In this document: positions 7,225-15,575 of the stretch, piece by piece
Position numbering within the stretch: the first letter of the stretch is position 1
Layout of the letters: each line of letters starts with the position of its first letter
Assembly: GCF_014647435.1 (NCBI RefSeq)
Contig: NZ_BMPE01000034.1
Coordinates: 1-23,234, forward strand
Length of the DNA: 23,234 nt
Source: Deinococcus radiotolerans
Lineage (GTDB): Bacteria > Deinococcota > Deinococci > Deinococcales > Deinococcaceae
Direction of reading: 5' to 3'
Notes under the pieces: generated by a model
Database searches by the model: none
Told to the model about the DNA's origin: nothing
The model's input: only the letters and a program-made list of their open reading frames with translations
Program-made: the position numbers and the translations under genes

Positions 7225-9033
7225 CTACCGGACTGCATTTCGGACCGGGTATGAGGCAAGCGTGCCTGCCCGGCGCTGGAGGCACTGCCAGACGGTGGCC
7301 GACGTGGCGTCAAGCACCGCGTCGTGCACGAGATCGTGAGCGAATTGTTCCCCGCGGACCATCTGGGCCCGCTCGAGTTCCTCCCAGCTGTGCAGGAGCC
7401 GCAGGACCGGCCAGGTTAGGAGCTCGGCCACCTGTTCCAAAGAGCAGTCGCGGCCCAGGACGGCGGCGGCCTGCGCGGCCAGCAGCGCCTCGGGGGACAG
7501 GCCCCGGAGCCGTTCGGTCAGCAGGGGACGCAGGGTGCGGTCGGCGGCCTGCCGGACCGCGTCGGGTGTGAACACCTGCGCCTCGAACAGCCCTTTCGCC
7601 AGTTGCAGGGTGAGGTGCGGATTCCCAGCCGCGAAGCAGTGGATCTCCAGCGCCAGTTCGGGCTGGTCAGGCAGGCCCACGTGCGCGAGGAGGGTTCGCG
7701 TGTCCTCGGCGGTCAGGGGTGGCAGCTGAACCGTGCGGACAGCGCCGGCCTCGGACATGCTCCGGGTCAGGGCGTCCGCGGCGGGACTCAGCGCCTCCTC
7801 GCGGTAGCAGAACATGAACCGTACTGTCTCGGCCCCATGATCCCGGAACTTGGCGTGCACGTACGCGCCTGCCTCAATGGACGCGTCATCCATAGCGTGA
7901 AGGTCGTCGCAGAGCAGCGCCAGGGGTCCGCGCTCGGCAACGCGGCGCAGCAGCTCGTAGGTCGCGTCGTACAGCCGGAGCTTGTCCTCCGCGGACGTCA
8001 TGGGGGCCGGCGCGCCGCCCAGTTCGGGCAGGATGCGGGACAGTTCGCGCCGCACCCAGTCGGGCAGTGAGCGGACTACGTCTGGAAAGGCGATCAGGGT
8101 CTGCCGGGCGGCGCGGGCGTGCGTAGTGTACGCGCGCTCCTGATCTCCGGGGCGTCCCTGAAGCAGCAGCAGGTGGCGGTCCGGGTGCGCGCGAATGAAC
8201 TCAAGGGCCAGGCGGGTTTTCCCACTGCCGGGTGCGCCGGCCAGCGCCAGCCCCGCGCCGGCCTGCCACGCGGCGTCCATCTGCGCCCAGGCGCCCTCCC
8301 GGTTGATCAGGTGCGGCGGCCGCAGGAACCTGAGGGGCACGGCGGGCGGTGCGGCCTGGGCGGCGTCGGTGCCGATCAGCTGCGCGAGGCGCGTGGTGTC
8401 CGGGGAGGGGTCCACGCCCAGTTCCAGTGACAGGAGGGTGCGCAGTCGGTGGTAAGCCTGGAGCGCCGCCGCGCGGTCTCCCCGGTGGTGGTGCAGCCGC
8501 ATCAGCTGCTGGTGGGCGTCCTCATCCAGGGGGTCAAGTTGGGTCCGGGCGGCCGACACGGCCAGCGCAGCGTCCAGATTCCCGCAGGTGGCCAGCTGCT
8601 CGGCGGCGGCGCGCTGGTCCTCGTTCTGGGCGGCGTCCCGGGCCACTCGGTGGGCGGTCAGCCACTCCTGAAAGGCGGGGCTGATCTCGCCGGACAGCTC
8701 GGCGAGCAGCACACCCTCGCCGGGGGTGGGCGGCCGGTGCAGGTCAATGGCGAGGTCCGGCGCCAGCGCCAGGGTCTGCTGACCCAGAATCAGGAGGCGG
8801 CCCGCCGCTTGGTGGAGCCGCCGCAAGAGCTGCACCAGGCTGTTGCGCGCCGCTGCCCGGGGCGTGTCCGGCCAGAGTAGGGCCGCGCACGTCTGGCGGG
8901 TCTGCGGCCCTTCCGCGGCCAGGAAGGTCAGGAGCGCCGCGGGCTTGCCGTCCAGGGGCAGCGGCGCTGAACCGCCCGTGAGCATCGACGGTCCCAGCAG
9001 GGAGAGCTGCCAGGTGCGTGCGGCGGAGGCCAT
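7225..9033 (-). CDS. SARP/BTAD-type ATPase regulator, short C-terminus
   Basis: The 602-residue product has a winged-helix-like N-terminus (about 7-95, with LLGPSMLTGG and ALLWPDTPRAAARNSLVQLLRRL), a BTAD helical-repeat domain (about 105-225, ending AYHRLRTLLSLELGVDPSP) and a P-loop ATPase region with Walker A GAPGSGKT (266-273) and Walker B LALLCDDLH (371-379). SARP proteins activate promoters through tandem direct repeats; AfsR-like members couple this to nucleotide hydrolysis. The ATPase part runs to FAHDLVHDAVLDAT and then ends within about 25 residues, earlier than in the two sister proteins here, so a C-terminal truncation is likely. The gene starts 38 bases after the stop of the 1011-residue regulator. 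TAGAGT ends 6 bases before its ATG, so it may also be transcribed alone as a leaderless message. The ligand is unknown. Confidence 0.85.
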   Translation of the reverse strand: MASAARTWQLSLLGPSMLTGGSAPLPLDGKPAALLTFLAAEGPQTRQTCAALLWPDTPRAAARNSLVQLLRRLHQAAGRLLILGQQTLALAPDLAIDLHRPPTPGEGVLLAELSGEISPAFQEWLTAHRVARDAAQNEDQRAAAEQLATCGNLDAALAVSAARTQLDPLDEDAHQQLMRLHHHRGDRAAALQAYHRLRTLLSLELGVDPSPDTTRLAQLIGTDAAQAAPPAVPLRFLRPPHLINREGAWAQMDAAWQAGAGLALAGAPGSGKTRLALEFIRAHPDRHLLLLQGRPGDQERAYTTHARAARQTLIAFPDVVRSLPDWVRRELSRILPELGGAPAPMTSAEDKLRLYDATYELLRRVAERGPLALLCDDLHAMDDASIEAGAYVHAKFRDHGAETVRFMFCYREEALSPAADALTRSMSEAGAVRTVQLPPLTAEDTRTLLAHVGLPDQPELALEIHCFAAGNPHLTLQLAKGLFEAQVFTPDAVRQAADRTLRPLLTERLRGLSPEALLAAQAAAVLGRDCSLEQVAELLTWPVLRLLHSWEELERAQMVRGEQFAHDLVHDAVLDATSATVWQCLQRRAGTLASYPVRNAVR

Positions 9034-9039
9034 GTGGGC

Positions 9040-9079
9040 ACTCTAATGCGCCGCGCCTGCACTAAGCCGACTCACTTAG
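9040..9079 (-). promoter_or_regulatory. Internal leaderless promoter with palindrome at -35
   Basis: On the minus strand TAGAGT (9040-9045) is a good -10 and ends 6 bases before the ATG at 9033. The -35 position has no consensus hexamer and is instead covered by an imperfect palindrome, CTAAG-N8-CTTAG (9062-9079), overlapping the end of the upstream gene. This suggests separate, regulated transcription of the 602-residue regulator. Confidence 0.4.
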
Positions 9080-12000
9080 GGCGGCTGAGCATCACGGTCA
9101 GGATGGGGTCCGGACGGCCGGCCAGCGGGGTGGCGGTCAGGCCACGCAGCCCCCGCCGGGCCGCTGAATCCTGCAGGGCGCGGCGGGCGCCCGGGTCGCC
9201 CGCCAGGTCGGCCTGGTGCAACTGCGTGCGGAGCCACACGAAGGTGTCGCCCAGGTGCTGCGCCCGGCGGGTCAGGCGATCCAGCAGCTCGACCGCCGCG
9301 CCGCGCTGCCCGAGGTGGCTGAGCAGCGTGGCCTGCAGGGCCAGCTGCTCGGTGTGGAGCGTTGGCGGCAGGTCCGTGAGGGCCAGCGCCTCGTCCAGCG
9401 CTGCAGGCGTCGCCGACCCCTGAGCCAGGTCCAGCCACAGCTGCACCAGCCGCAGGGCGCTGAGCCAGCCCTGCTCCGCCGGCGTCTGCGCCTCCTGGCT
9501 GAGGGCGGCGTCCGTGAGCTGAGCCGCGCCCTCCGGATCACCGGTCCCCCAGCGGCTCAGGGCCTCGCCGTACGCGTTGATCAGGGCGACCACCCGGAAT
9601 CCCTCCGTGTCGCCCAGCAGGTGACGGGCCCGCTGGGCATGCGCCAGCGCCGCCTCAAAATGGCCCAGCCGGTACGCGGCCCGTGACCACTTGGCGATGG
9701 CGGACGCGGCGGACGCGGGCGTGGAGACGTCCAGGTGCCACTGACTGGCCGCGCGGAGCGCCGGTCCAGCGCGGCGCGGGTCGGTCATCTGGAACGCGAA
9801 GCCCAGCCCTTCCAGCGCCCGCGCCTGCACGTCCCGGCGGCCCAACCGCGCCGCAAGCGACTCCAGGTGCGTCAGCAGTGGCAGAGCGGCGCGGTACTCG
9901 TGCTGCAGGGCGTGACCCGCGACGACTTCCAGCAGGTCAAGTTCCGTCGCCAGGTCCTGCGCCTGACGCGCCAGCAGCAGCCCCTGCTGCGCGCTCTGCA
10001 TCTGCGCCCCGAACTCCTGACGGGCGAAGTGCAGGCGGGCGCGGTGCAGGGCGGCCCGTCCCTGCTGGGGGGTCGTCCGCGCCTGCCCCTCCAGGGCACT
10101 CACGGCCCGCTGCCACGTCGGCAGCTGATCCTCCAGGACGTACAGCGCTTCAAGTTGCTGGTCCAGGGCCTCAAATGCCGGTTCGGCCAGGTGCGCCGCG
10201 TCCAGCAGCTCGGCGGCCCGCCCCAGGAACTGACTGGCTTCGCGGTACAGGCCAGTGTCCTGCGCGGCGCGCCCTGCTTGCCTGAGCGCCCCGGCCGCCT
10301 CGGCGGGCCGGGCCCCCAGTTCCCAGTGCTGCGCGACCCGCGCGGGTGGCGCCGCATGCTGCGTCAGGGCGCGCGCCGCTGCGCGGTGAAGCAGCATGCG
10401 CAGCGGTCCCGGCAGGTGAAGCAGCAGCGCCTCACGCACGAGGTCGTGCGTGAACTGCCCGTCCAGCACGAGCCCAGCCGTCTCCAGCGTCTCCCAGGCG
10501 GTCCGGATGTCTGGTGCGGGCACGCCAAGCATGTCGGCCAGCACCGCGGGCTGAAGATCATGTCCCACGACGCTGGCGGCGCGGGCCAGTTGCCGTGCCA
10601 CGGGGGTGAGCTGGTCCAGGCGGCCGGTGATGAGCTGCTGCGCCCGTCCCGTGTCCGGCAGGCGCCGCAGGTCGAAGGTCCCCCCCGGAGTCCAGAGGTG
10701 GCGGACGGTCTCCTCGAGGTACAGGGGGTTGCCTCCCGCGAACCGGTGGAGCAGGGGCGCGTGGCCCGCCAGGTCCGGTCCGCCCAGGTGACGCAGCAGG
10801 GTGGCGCTGGCCGCTTCTGAGATGGGAGCGAGGGGGAGGTGACGCACGTGGGGCTGGCGGATCAGTTCCGACAGGTGCCCGCGGACATCGGCCGGGAGGG
10901 CCTCGGGGCGCACGCAGGCGGTCACCGCCACCGGCAGGGCCTGATCCTGTAGCCACGACAGGCACAGGTCCAGGGACGGGCGGTCCATCAGGTGCAGATC
11001 GTCCAGGATCAGCGTCCTGACCTGACTGCTGGCCACCCGGTAGAGCGCGGTGACCGCCGCGCGCAGGGCTGGACCGGCGTCCGTGCCGCTCCGCTCGGCC
11101 TCCAGGCGTTCGGGCAGCAGCAGGCCGAGGACCGGCCATTGGCTCAGGTGCGCGTGCAGGTGCCGCTCCCGGTCCAGCAGGGCCCGCAGGCTCCGCGTGA
11201 CGGCGGCGTATGGGACCGGCCCGTCACTGGGGCGGCCCGCGTAGATCAGGGCGTCCCCCTGCGCCGCTGCGTCCGCGAGGGCCAGCGTGGACTTGCCGAT
11301 GCCGGCCTCACCGGTCAGGACGACGCTCTGCCCCGCGTGACGGGCCTGCGCCATGAGGTGCAGGAGGTCATCCCGTCCAGTCACCGTCCGCGGCGGCGCG
11401 GCGGCACTGGGCTCACGCCGCACGGCTGGCGCGGCCAACCGGCGCCCCTGCTCGATCTCCCGGGCCAGGGCCGCCGTGAGCGCCATCGGTTCGGTCTGAA
11501 GCGTGGCGCGCACCGTCCGCCGGAATTCCTCGAACGTCTGCAGGGCCGCCACCGGGTCGCCCGACAGGTACTGGGCCCGCATCAGCGCGCGGGTCGTTTC
11601 GTCGGACAGCGGCTGGAGGAATGCGGCGCGCTGGAGCAGCGGCGCCGCCTCCCGGAACTGCCCCGCGTCCTCCAGCGGCCGGGCGGCGAGCCGCGCGGCG
11701 CGCGCGCCTTCCGCCTGGAGGCGCGCGCGCTGATCTCCCAGCCACGTGCTGAACTCGTCCAGAGCGGGAAGGTCCAGATCCTCAAGGGGCAGCGTCCGCT
11801 CCAGCCGGTGACCGGTGCAGGCATCCACGCGCATGTGGTCACTCAGCGTCAGGTGTGCCCCGGGCGCCACGAGGGGAACGCCGTACCGCTGCGACATGCG
11901 CCGCAGCAGGATGACCAGATTGTTCCGACCCGCCTCACCCGCTTCCGGCCAGAGCAGATCAGCGGTCCTGGCCCGAGCGGCGCGGCCCTCCACGGCGAGG

Positions 12001-12107
12001 TACACGAGCAGCGCCAGCGGTTTCCCGCCGCAGGGGCGCCGCTGACCATCCGGGCTGATCAGACTCGGCGCCCCCCACAGGGTCAGTGTCCAAGCGGCGT
12101 CCGGCAT
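9072..12107 (-). CDS. SARP/BTAD-type ATPase regulator with TPR tail
   Basis: The product is 1011 residues, the full-length member of the three regulators. The N-terminal winged helix (about 5-95: WGAPSLISPDG, GKPLALLVYLAVEG, LLWPEAGEAGRNNLVILLRR) is followed by a BTAD domain (about 105-220), an ATPase with Walker A GEAGIGKST (266-274) and Walker B TLILDDLHLMD (365-375), the conserved GGNPLYLEE segment, FTHDLVREAL, and about 400 residues of alanine- and leucine-rich TPR-like repeats. Such proteins bind tandem repeats upstream of target promoters. I chose the ATG at 12107, with GGGAG 10 bases upstream, over the in-frame GTG at 12143, which lies inside a hairpin. It is the third gene of the operon starting at 13209, whose promoter carries the seven-fold GTCA box, so it may control its own synthesis. 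The inducing signal is unknown. Confidence 0.9.
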   Translation of the reverse strand: MPDAAWTLTLWGAPSLISPDGQRRPCGGKPLALLVYLAVEGRAARARTADLLWPEAGEAGRNNLVILLRRMSQRYGVPLVAPGAHLTLSDHMRVDACTGHRLERTLPLEDLDLPALDEFSTWLGDQRARLQAEGARAARLAARPLEDAGQFREAAPLLQRAAFLQPLSDETTRALMRAQYLSGDPVAALQTFEEFRRTVRATLQTEPMALTAALAREIEQGRRLAAPAVRREPSAAAPPRTVTGRDDLLHLMAQARHAGQSVVLTGEAGIGKSTLALADAAAQGDALIYAGRPSDGPVPYAAVTRSLRALLDRERHLHAHLSQWPVLGLLLPERLEAERSGTDAGPALRAAVTALYRVASSQVRTLILDDLHLMDRPSLDLCLSWLQDQALPVAVTACVRPEALPADVRGHLSELIRQPHVRHLPLAPISEAASATLLRHLGGPDLAGHAPLLHRFAGGNPLYLEETVRHLWTPGGTFDLRRLPDTGRAQQLITGRLDQLTPVARQLARAASVVGHDLQPAVLADMLGVPAPDIRTAWETLETAGLVLDGQFTHDLVREALLLHLPGPLRMLLHRAAARALTQHAAPPARVAQHWELGARPAEAAGALRQAGRAAQDTGLYREASQFLGRAAELLDAAHLAEPAFEALDQQLEALYVLEDQLPTWQRAVSALEGQARTTPQQGRAALHRARLHFARQEFGAQMQSAQQGLLLARQAQDLATELDLLEVVAGHALQHEYRAALPLLTHLESLAARLGRRDVQARALEGLGFAFQMTDPRRAGPALRAASQWHLDVSTPASAASAIAKWSRAAYRLGHFEAALAHAQRARHLLGDTEGFRVVALINAYGEALSRWGTGDPEGAAQLTDAALSQEAQTPAEQGWLSALRLVQLWLDLAQGSATPAALDEALALTDLPPTLHTEQLALQATLLSHLGQRGAAVELLDRLTRRAQHLGDTFVWLRTQLHQADLAGDPGARRALQDSAARRGLRGLTATPLAGRPDPILTVMLSRPK

Positions 12108-12123
12108 CCGGTTCACGCTCCCA

Positions 12124-12146
12124 GTGGGCGTGGTCCCGCCCACGCC
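12124..12146. repeat. Overlapping GC-rich hairpins in operon spacer
   Basis: Two mutually exclusive perfect 7-bp stems overlap in the 51-bp spacer before the 1011-residue regulator: GTGGGCG/CGCCCAC (12124-12143) and GGCGTGG/CCACGCC (12127-12146), each with a 6-base loop. This could modulate expression of the regulator within the operon. No T-run follows. Confidence 0.4.
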
Positions 12147-12158
12147 ACGGCCCCCGGC

Positions 12159-12380
12159 TCAGTCCTCTGCATGGGGCGGCGCGTGTTCCGGTGAGTCCGG
12201 CCGGACCAACCGGTAATACAGGAAGAGCAGGGCGTCATCCGGTTCACGGAACTCATAGTGCGCGCCACTCACGCATTCGATGCGCGCCCGCCACAGCCGC
12301 TGCCCCGGCCCGGCAGGCCAGACCGAGACGTGGTACCGGTCACTGGCCCGCCGCGGGTCGTCGTCACTCCAGTCAGGCAT
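12159..12380 (-). CDS. Small protein coupled to the SARP operon
   Basis: The 73-residue product has no name I can give. The central part (RYHVSVWPAG, LWRARIECVSGAHYEFREPDDALLFLYYRL) looks like a compact alpha/beta unit. Similar short proteins with a VxxW...RxxxxHVxSGxxxxFxxxxxLLxF pattern occur beside regulators in other bacteria, which I recall only in outline. There is no signal peptide or membrane helix, so it is probably cytoplasmic. Its ATG is 7 bases after the stop of the secreted-protein gene, with GAGG about 6 bases upstream, so translation is probably coupled. It lies between a secreted protein and its putative regulator, which suggests an accessory role in that system. The coding call is strong from spacing and ribosome site; the function is unknown. 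Confidence 0.7.
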   Translation of the reverse strand: MPDWSDDDPRRASDRYHVSVWPAGPGQRLWRARIECVSGAHYEFREPDDALLFLYYRLVRPDSPEHAPPHAED

Positions 12381-12387
12381 CGCCGCC

Positions 12388-13209
12388 TCAGCGCCACAGT
12401 TCCAGCGACAGCGTCACGTTCGTCATGGGGGGCGTGAGGGTCACGCCGGTCTGCCCCTTCGCGGACGCCGCGTCCACCCAGTCGCCCGCATCCGGCTCGC
12501 CGTTGCCGTTGGTGTCCTCCCAGGCCAGCAGTTCGTAGGGCGTGGCGTCGAGGTTGTCCAGGGTGAAGCTCTGCACGTTCCCGGTCCCCGAGAGGGTCAC
12601 GAAGCGGACACTCGCCTCATCCGCGCAGCCCCGGTCCACCCGGCAGGCGATCACCGCGGCGCCCTGGAGGCTGTGCCCCTGAGGGGCCGTGAGCACACCC
12701 GTGACGCGCCGCACCCTCTGGTCCGCCGCGCTGCCGCCCAGCACGCGGGGCCGGTTGTAGAGGCTGTCCCGGGCTTCACCTTTCGGATCGCCCAGGGCCA
12801 GCGTGTCCCCGCTGATCTTCCACGTGAAGACCGACGTGCGCAGTTCCCGCGTCTCGTAACTGCGGCTGGGCGAGCAGGTGTAGCCCTTGTTGTACACCGT
12901 GGTCGGCGTGAACGTGAGGATGTTGCCCTTGATGGTCACCTTGCCCTTGCTGGTGGTCAGGAGTTTTGACGTGCAGCTGTACGTGGAGACCACGATGATG
13001 CCGCTGCGCTCATAGGAGCCGTCCGCCTTGATGCGGATGATCTCACTCGTTCCGCTGCCCTCGGCGTACTTGCCGGAGGAGGGATCGTAATACTCGATGG
13101 GGGACACGTAGCCGAACTCCCACTGCCCCTGAAGGGCCGCCGGAATGGTGGCGGCCTGAGCGGAACACGTGGATAGAGCGAACAGCATACCGAAGGTCTT
13201 GAGATTCAT
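12388..13209 (-). CDS. Secreted two-cysteine-domain protein with Asp-rich loop
   Basis: The 273-residue product has a Sec signal peptide (about 1-19, cleavage near AQA-A). Residues about 25-140 form a beta-rich domain (GQWEFGYVSP, IKADGSYERSG, YSC, GNILTFTP, YTC) that is paralogous to the N-terminal domain of the protein at 18740-19672; both have G-x-W, D-G-x-Y, F-T-P and two cysteines likely to form a disulfide. Residues about 165-270 form a second beta-rich domain with the calcium-loop-like DTNGNGEPDAGD (232-243), similar in feel to Ig-like or regulatory modules of exported proteins. The ATG at 13209 is fixed by GAGGAG 6 bases upstream. It is the first gene of an operon with the 73-residue protein and two SARP regulators, transcribed from a promoter with the GTCA box. 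Biochemical role unknown. Confidence 0.85.
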   Translation of the reverse strand: MNLKTFGMLFALSTCSAQAATIPAALQGQWEFGYVSPIEYYDPSSGKYAEGSGTSEIIRIKADGSYERSGIIVVSTYSCTSKLLTTSKGKVTIKGNILTFTPTTVYNKGYTCSPSRSYETRELRTSVFTWKISGDTLALGDPKGEARDSLYNRPRVLGGSAADQRVRRVTGVLTAPQGHSLQGAAVIACRVDRGCADEASVRFVTLSGTGNVQSFTLDNLDATPYELLAWEDTNGNGEPDAGDWVDAASAKGQTGVTLTPPMTNVTLSLELWR

Positions 13210-13248
13210 GGCTGACTCCTCAGGCTGACCCGGTCAGCCCATGAGGTC

Positions 13249-13282
13249 ACGGTAGACACCGCAGCGTGACACCGCAGTGACA
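13249..13282 (-). promoter_or_regulatory. GTCA box A and -10, operon promoter
   Basis: On the minus strand: TGTCAC-N5-TGTCAC-N11-TACCGT. The -10 is 13249-13254 and the repeats are 13266-13271 and 13277-13282. The 11-bp spacer ends in another TGTC, and a 10-bp unit (CTGCGGTGTC) is directly repeated 13 bp apart. The predicted leader to the ATG at 13209 is about 35 bases and includes a GAGGAG ribosome site. There is no -35 consensus, so an activator is expected. Confidence 0.85.
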
Positions 13283-13598
13283 GCCCCTGAACAGCCCTGA
13301 CCCCTGCCCCCGGGCAGACGCAGTCACGCGTCCGCTGCAGCTGGTCAGGGGCTCCGGCCGACCTGGAGGTCGGGCAGCGGCGGTGAACCGGCGGCGGTCT
13401 GTCGGCGCTTCCAGGGAACGCGTGGGCTGGCCGGTGGCCCTGAACAGGTCAGTGCGCCCGGTTGTCCAGGCGGGTCCCGCTGTGGCCGCACCCGCAGGCG
13501 TCACAGGACGGCGCCACACGGGGCACACCGGACTGCAGGCGTCCAGGGTGCGCGGCCCCACATGGTCCGGCGAGGCTGTGGGATCATGGGGGACCGAT
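13283..13598. other. Rest of divergent intergenic region before the third SARP gene
   Basis: This is the part of the 389-bp gap between divergent start codons that lies outside box A. Its plus-strand frame is open back to 13383 in phase with the third SARP gene, but that stretch lacks a ribosome site and any SARP similarity. No GTCA box faces the plus-strand gene, and I see no clear -10 for it. Confidence 0.5.
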
Positions 13599-15575
13599 AT
13601 GAACGTCACGTGGACGCTGTCACTTCTGGGCGCTCCCACCCTGATGCAGGCGGGGCAGCCCGCTCAGGCACTGGAGGGCAAGAGCCTGGCCCTCCTGGCC
13701 TATCTGGCGCTGGAGGGCCAGGCGCCTCGGGCGCACCTGGCCCGGCTGCTGTGGCCCGACGCGCCGGAGCCCACCGCCCGGAACAACCTGGTTCAGACCC
13801 TGCGGCGCCTGGCGCGGACGTTCGGCTTTCCCCTGGTCACCGGACCGGACTTCCTCACGCTGGACCCGGCCGTCCGGGTCGATGTGCGTGCCCTGGACGT
13901 CACCGACCCCGGGGCCCTCTCTCTCGAGCCGCTGCTCAGGGGCACAGCCTTCGATGACCTGCCGGAACTCGCCGAGTGGCTCTACCTGCGCCGCGAGCAG
14001 TGGACCCGGCAGGTCATGGCCCGGCTCACGGTCGTGGCCGACCAGCACGAGGCGCACGGCGATCTTCAGGGTGCGTTGCAGGTGGCGGGGCGGCTGCTGG
14101 CTGTCCAACCCCTCTCGGAAGAGACGCACCGGCGGGTCATGCGGCTGCACTACCTCAACGGCGACCGCCCGGCGGCACTGGATGCGTTCGCGCGCTGCAA
14201 GGCGCTGCTGAGGCAGGACCTGGACCTGGAACCGTCACCGGCCACCCAGCACCTCGCGCTGGAGATCTCCCGTCAGGCCCCGCTGCCGGGTGCGTCGCCC
14301 AGCCCCGCCCTGCCGCTCGCGGTGCGCCGGCCGCCCTGCCTGGTGGGCCGCGAAGCCGAGTGGCAGCAGTTGCAGGCGGCCTGGGACGCGGGACAGTTCA
14401 TCGTCGTGAGTGGCGACCCGGGGGTGGGCAAGACGCGGCTCCTGCAGGACTTCGCGGCGCAGCAGGGCGCGGCGCTGCGGGTGGTGGCCCGGCCGGGCGA
14501 CGCCGTGGTGCCGTACGCCACGACCGCCCGCAGCCTCCGGCAGATTCTGGCGGATCATCCCGAACGGACCCTCTCGGATGACGAGCGGCACGTGCTGGGC
14601 ACCCTGCTGCCCGACGTCCTGCGGGCAGGGGAGACCCCAGTCGTGGACCGCGCGCGGCTGCACCTGCTGATACAGGACCTCTACCGGACCGGGGCGAGGG
14701 CCGTGCGGGCCATCGTGTACGAGGACCTGCAGTACGCCGACGCCGCCTCCATCGAGGCGGGGTTCGTACTCATCTCCTCAGCGTTCCCGCTGGGGCAGCC
14801 GGACGGCGTACCGCAGATGCTGTGCACCGTGCGGCGCGGCGAACTACAGCCGTCCACGGCGCAGACCTTCGCGGAGCTCATCCACGCGGGGCTCGCCGCG
14901 CAGATTGATCTGGGCCCGCTGCCGGACGCCGCCGTCACCGCATTGATCGCGCAACTGGACGTCCCGCTCAGCGCGGACCTGACTCGCCGTCTCCAACGGT
15001 TCGTGGGCGGCAACCCCCTGTACCTGCTCGAAACGGTCCGCCACCTACTCAGCCAGCCCACCCAATCCAGTGACCGGCTGCCCATTACCGACCGCGTGGG
15101 TCAACTGGTCGACCGGCGGTTGGGCCGCCTCTCACCGGCCGCGCTCAACGTCGCGCGGGCCGCCGCGGTGGTGCAGAGTGACTTCGATATCGAGGTGCTG
15201 GCCGCCGTGCTCAACGCGCCGCTCATGGAGGTCATGTCCGCCTGGAGTGAACTCGAAGCCGCGCAGATCGTCTCCGGCTCCGACTTCACCCATGACCTGA
15301 TCTACGAGGCCGTGCGGCGCCAGATGCCTGAACCGGTCCGCCTGCTCCTGCACCGCAGCGCCGCCCGGGCCCTCCAGGCCGGTCCGCCTGGCCGCGTGGC
15401 CATGCACTGGCTGCTGGCCGAAGATCCAGCCGAAGCCGTGCCGCATCTCCTGCTCGCCGCGGCCCAGGCACTCGACGTGGGCCGGGAAGCCGAGGGCCGC
15501 GCCTTCCTGGCCCAGGCCACGCAGGCGTACCACCAGCGTGAGCGCGCCGCTGGCCACGGCAGCGCGGAAGCCTGA
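13599..15575 (+). CDS. SARP/BTAD-type ATPase regulator, divergent copy
   Basis: The 658-residue product matches the two minus-strand regulators in layout: a winged helix (about 4-95: LLGAPTLMQAG, GKSLALLAYLALEG, LLWPDAPEPTARNNLVQTLRRL), BTAD (about 105-225, with LHYLNGDRPAALDAF and LDLEPSP), and a P-loop ATPase with Walker A GDPGVGKTR (272-280) and Walker B AIVYEDLQYAD (371-381), the GGNPLYLLE segment and FTHDLIYEAV. Only a short helical-repeat tail follows, so it is about 350 residues shorter than the 1011-residue sister. The ATG at 13599 has GGGGGA 5 bases upstream; a 72-codon in-frame extension is rejected. It faces the sister operon across a shared intergenic region but has no GTCA box of its own, so it could be the upstream, constitutive member. 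It is a candidate activator of the box promoters. Confidence 0.88.
   Translation: MNVTWTLSLLGAPTLMQAGQPAQALEGKSLALLAYLALEGQAPRAHLARLLWPDAPEPTARNNLVQTLRRLARTFGFPLVTGPDFLTLDPAVRVDVRALDVTDPGALSLEPLLRGTAFDDLPELAEWLYLRREQWTRQVMARLTVVADQHEAHGDLQGALQVAGRLLAVQPLSEETHRRVMRLHYLNGDRPAALDAFARCKALLRQDLDLEPSPATQHLALEISRQAPLPGASPSPALPLAVRRPPCLVGREAEWQQLQAAWDAGQFIVVSGDPGVGKTRLLQDFAAQQGAALRVVARPGDAVVPYATTARSLRQILADHPERTLSDDERHVLGTLLPDVLRAGETPVVDRARLHLLIQDLYRTGARAVRAIVYEDLQYADAASIEAGFVLISSAFPLGQPDGVPQMLCTVRRGELQPSTAQTFAELIHAGLAAQIDLGPLPDAAVTALIAQLDVPLSADLTRRLQRFVGGNPLYLLETVRHLLSQPTQSSDRLPITDRVGQLVDRRLGRLSPAALNVARAAAVVQSDFDIEVLAAVLNAPLMEVMSAWSELEAAQIVSGSDFTHDLIYEAVRRQMPEPVRLLLHRSAARALQAGPPGRVAMHWLLAEDPAEAVPHLLLAAAQALDVGREAEGRAFLAQATQAYHQRERAAGHGSAEA

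Noticed and set aside
10992..12194. 400-codon plus-strand open frame, with a similar one at 9735-10820
   Set aside because: Both are shadows of the 1011-residue regulator on the minus strand; they are rich in Arg, Gln and Gly and show no domain.
13383..13598. 72-codon N-terminal extension of the 658-residue regulator
   Set aside because: SARP similarity begins right after the ATG at 13599, which has a ribosome site. The extension has none.
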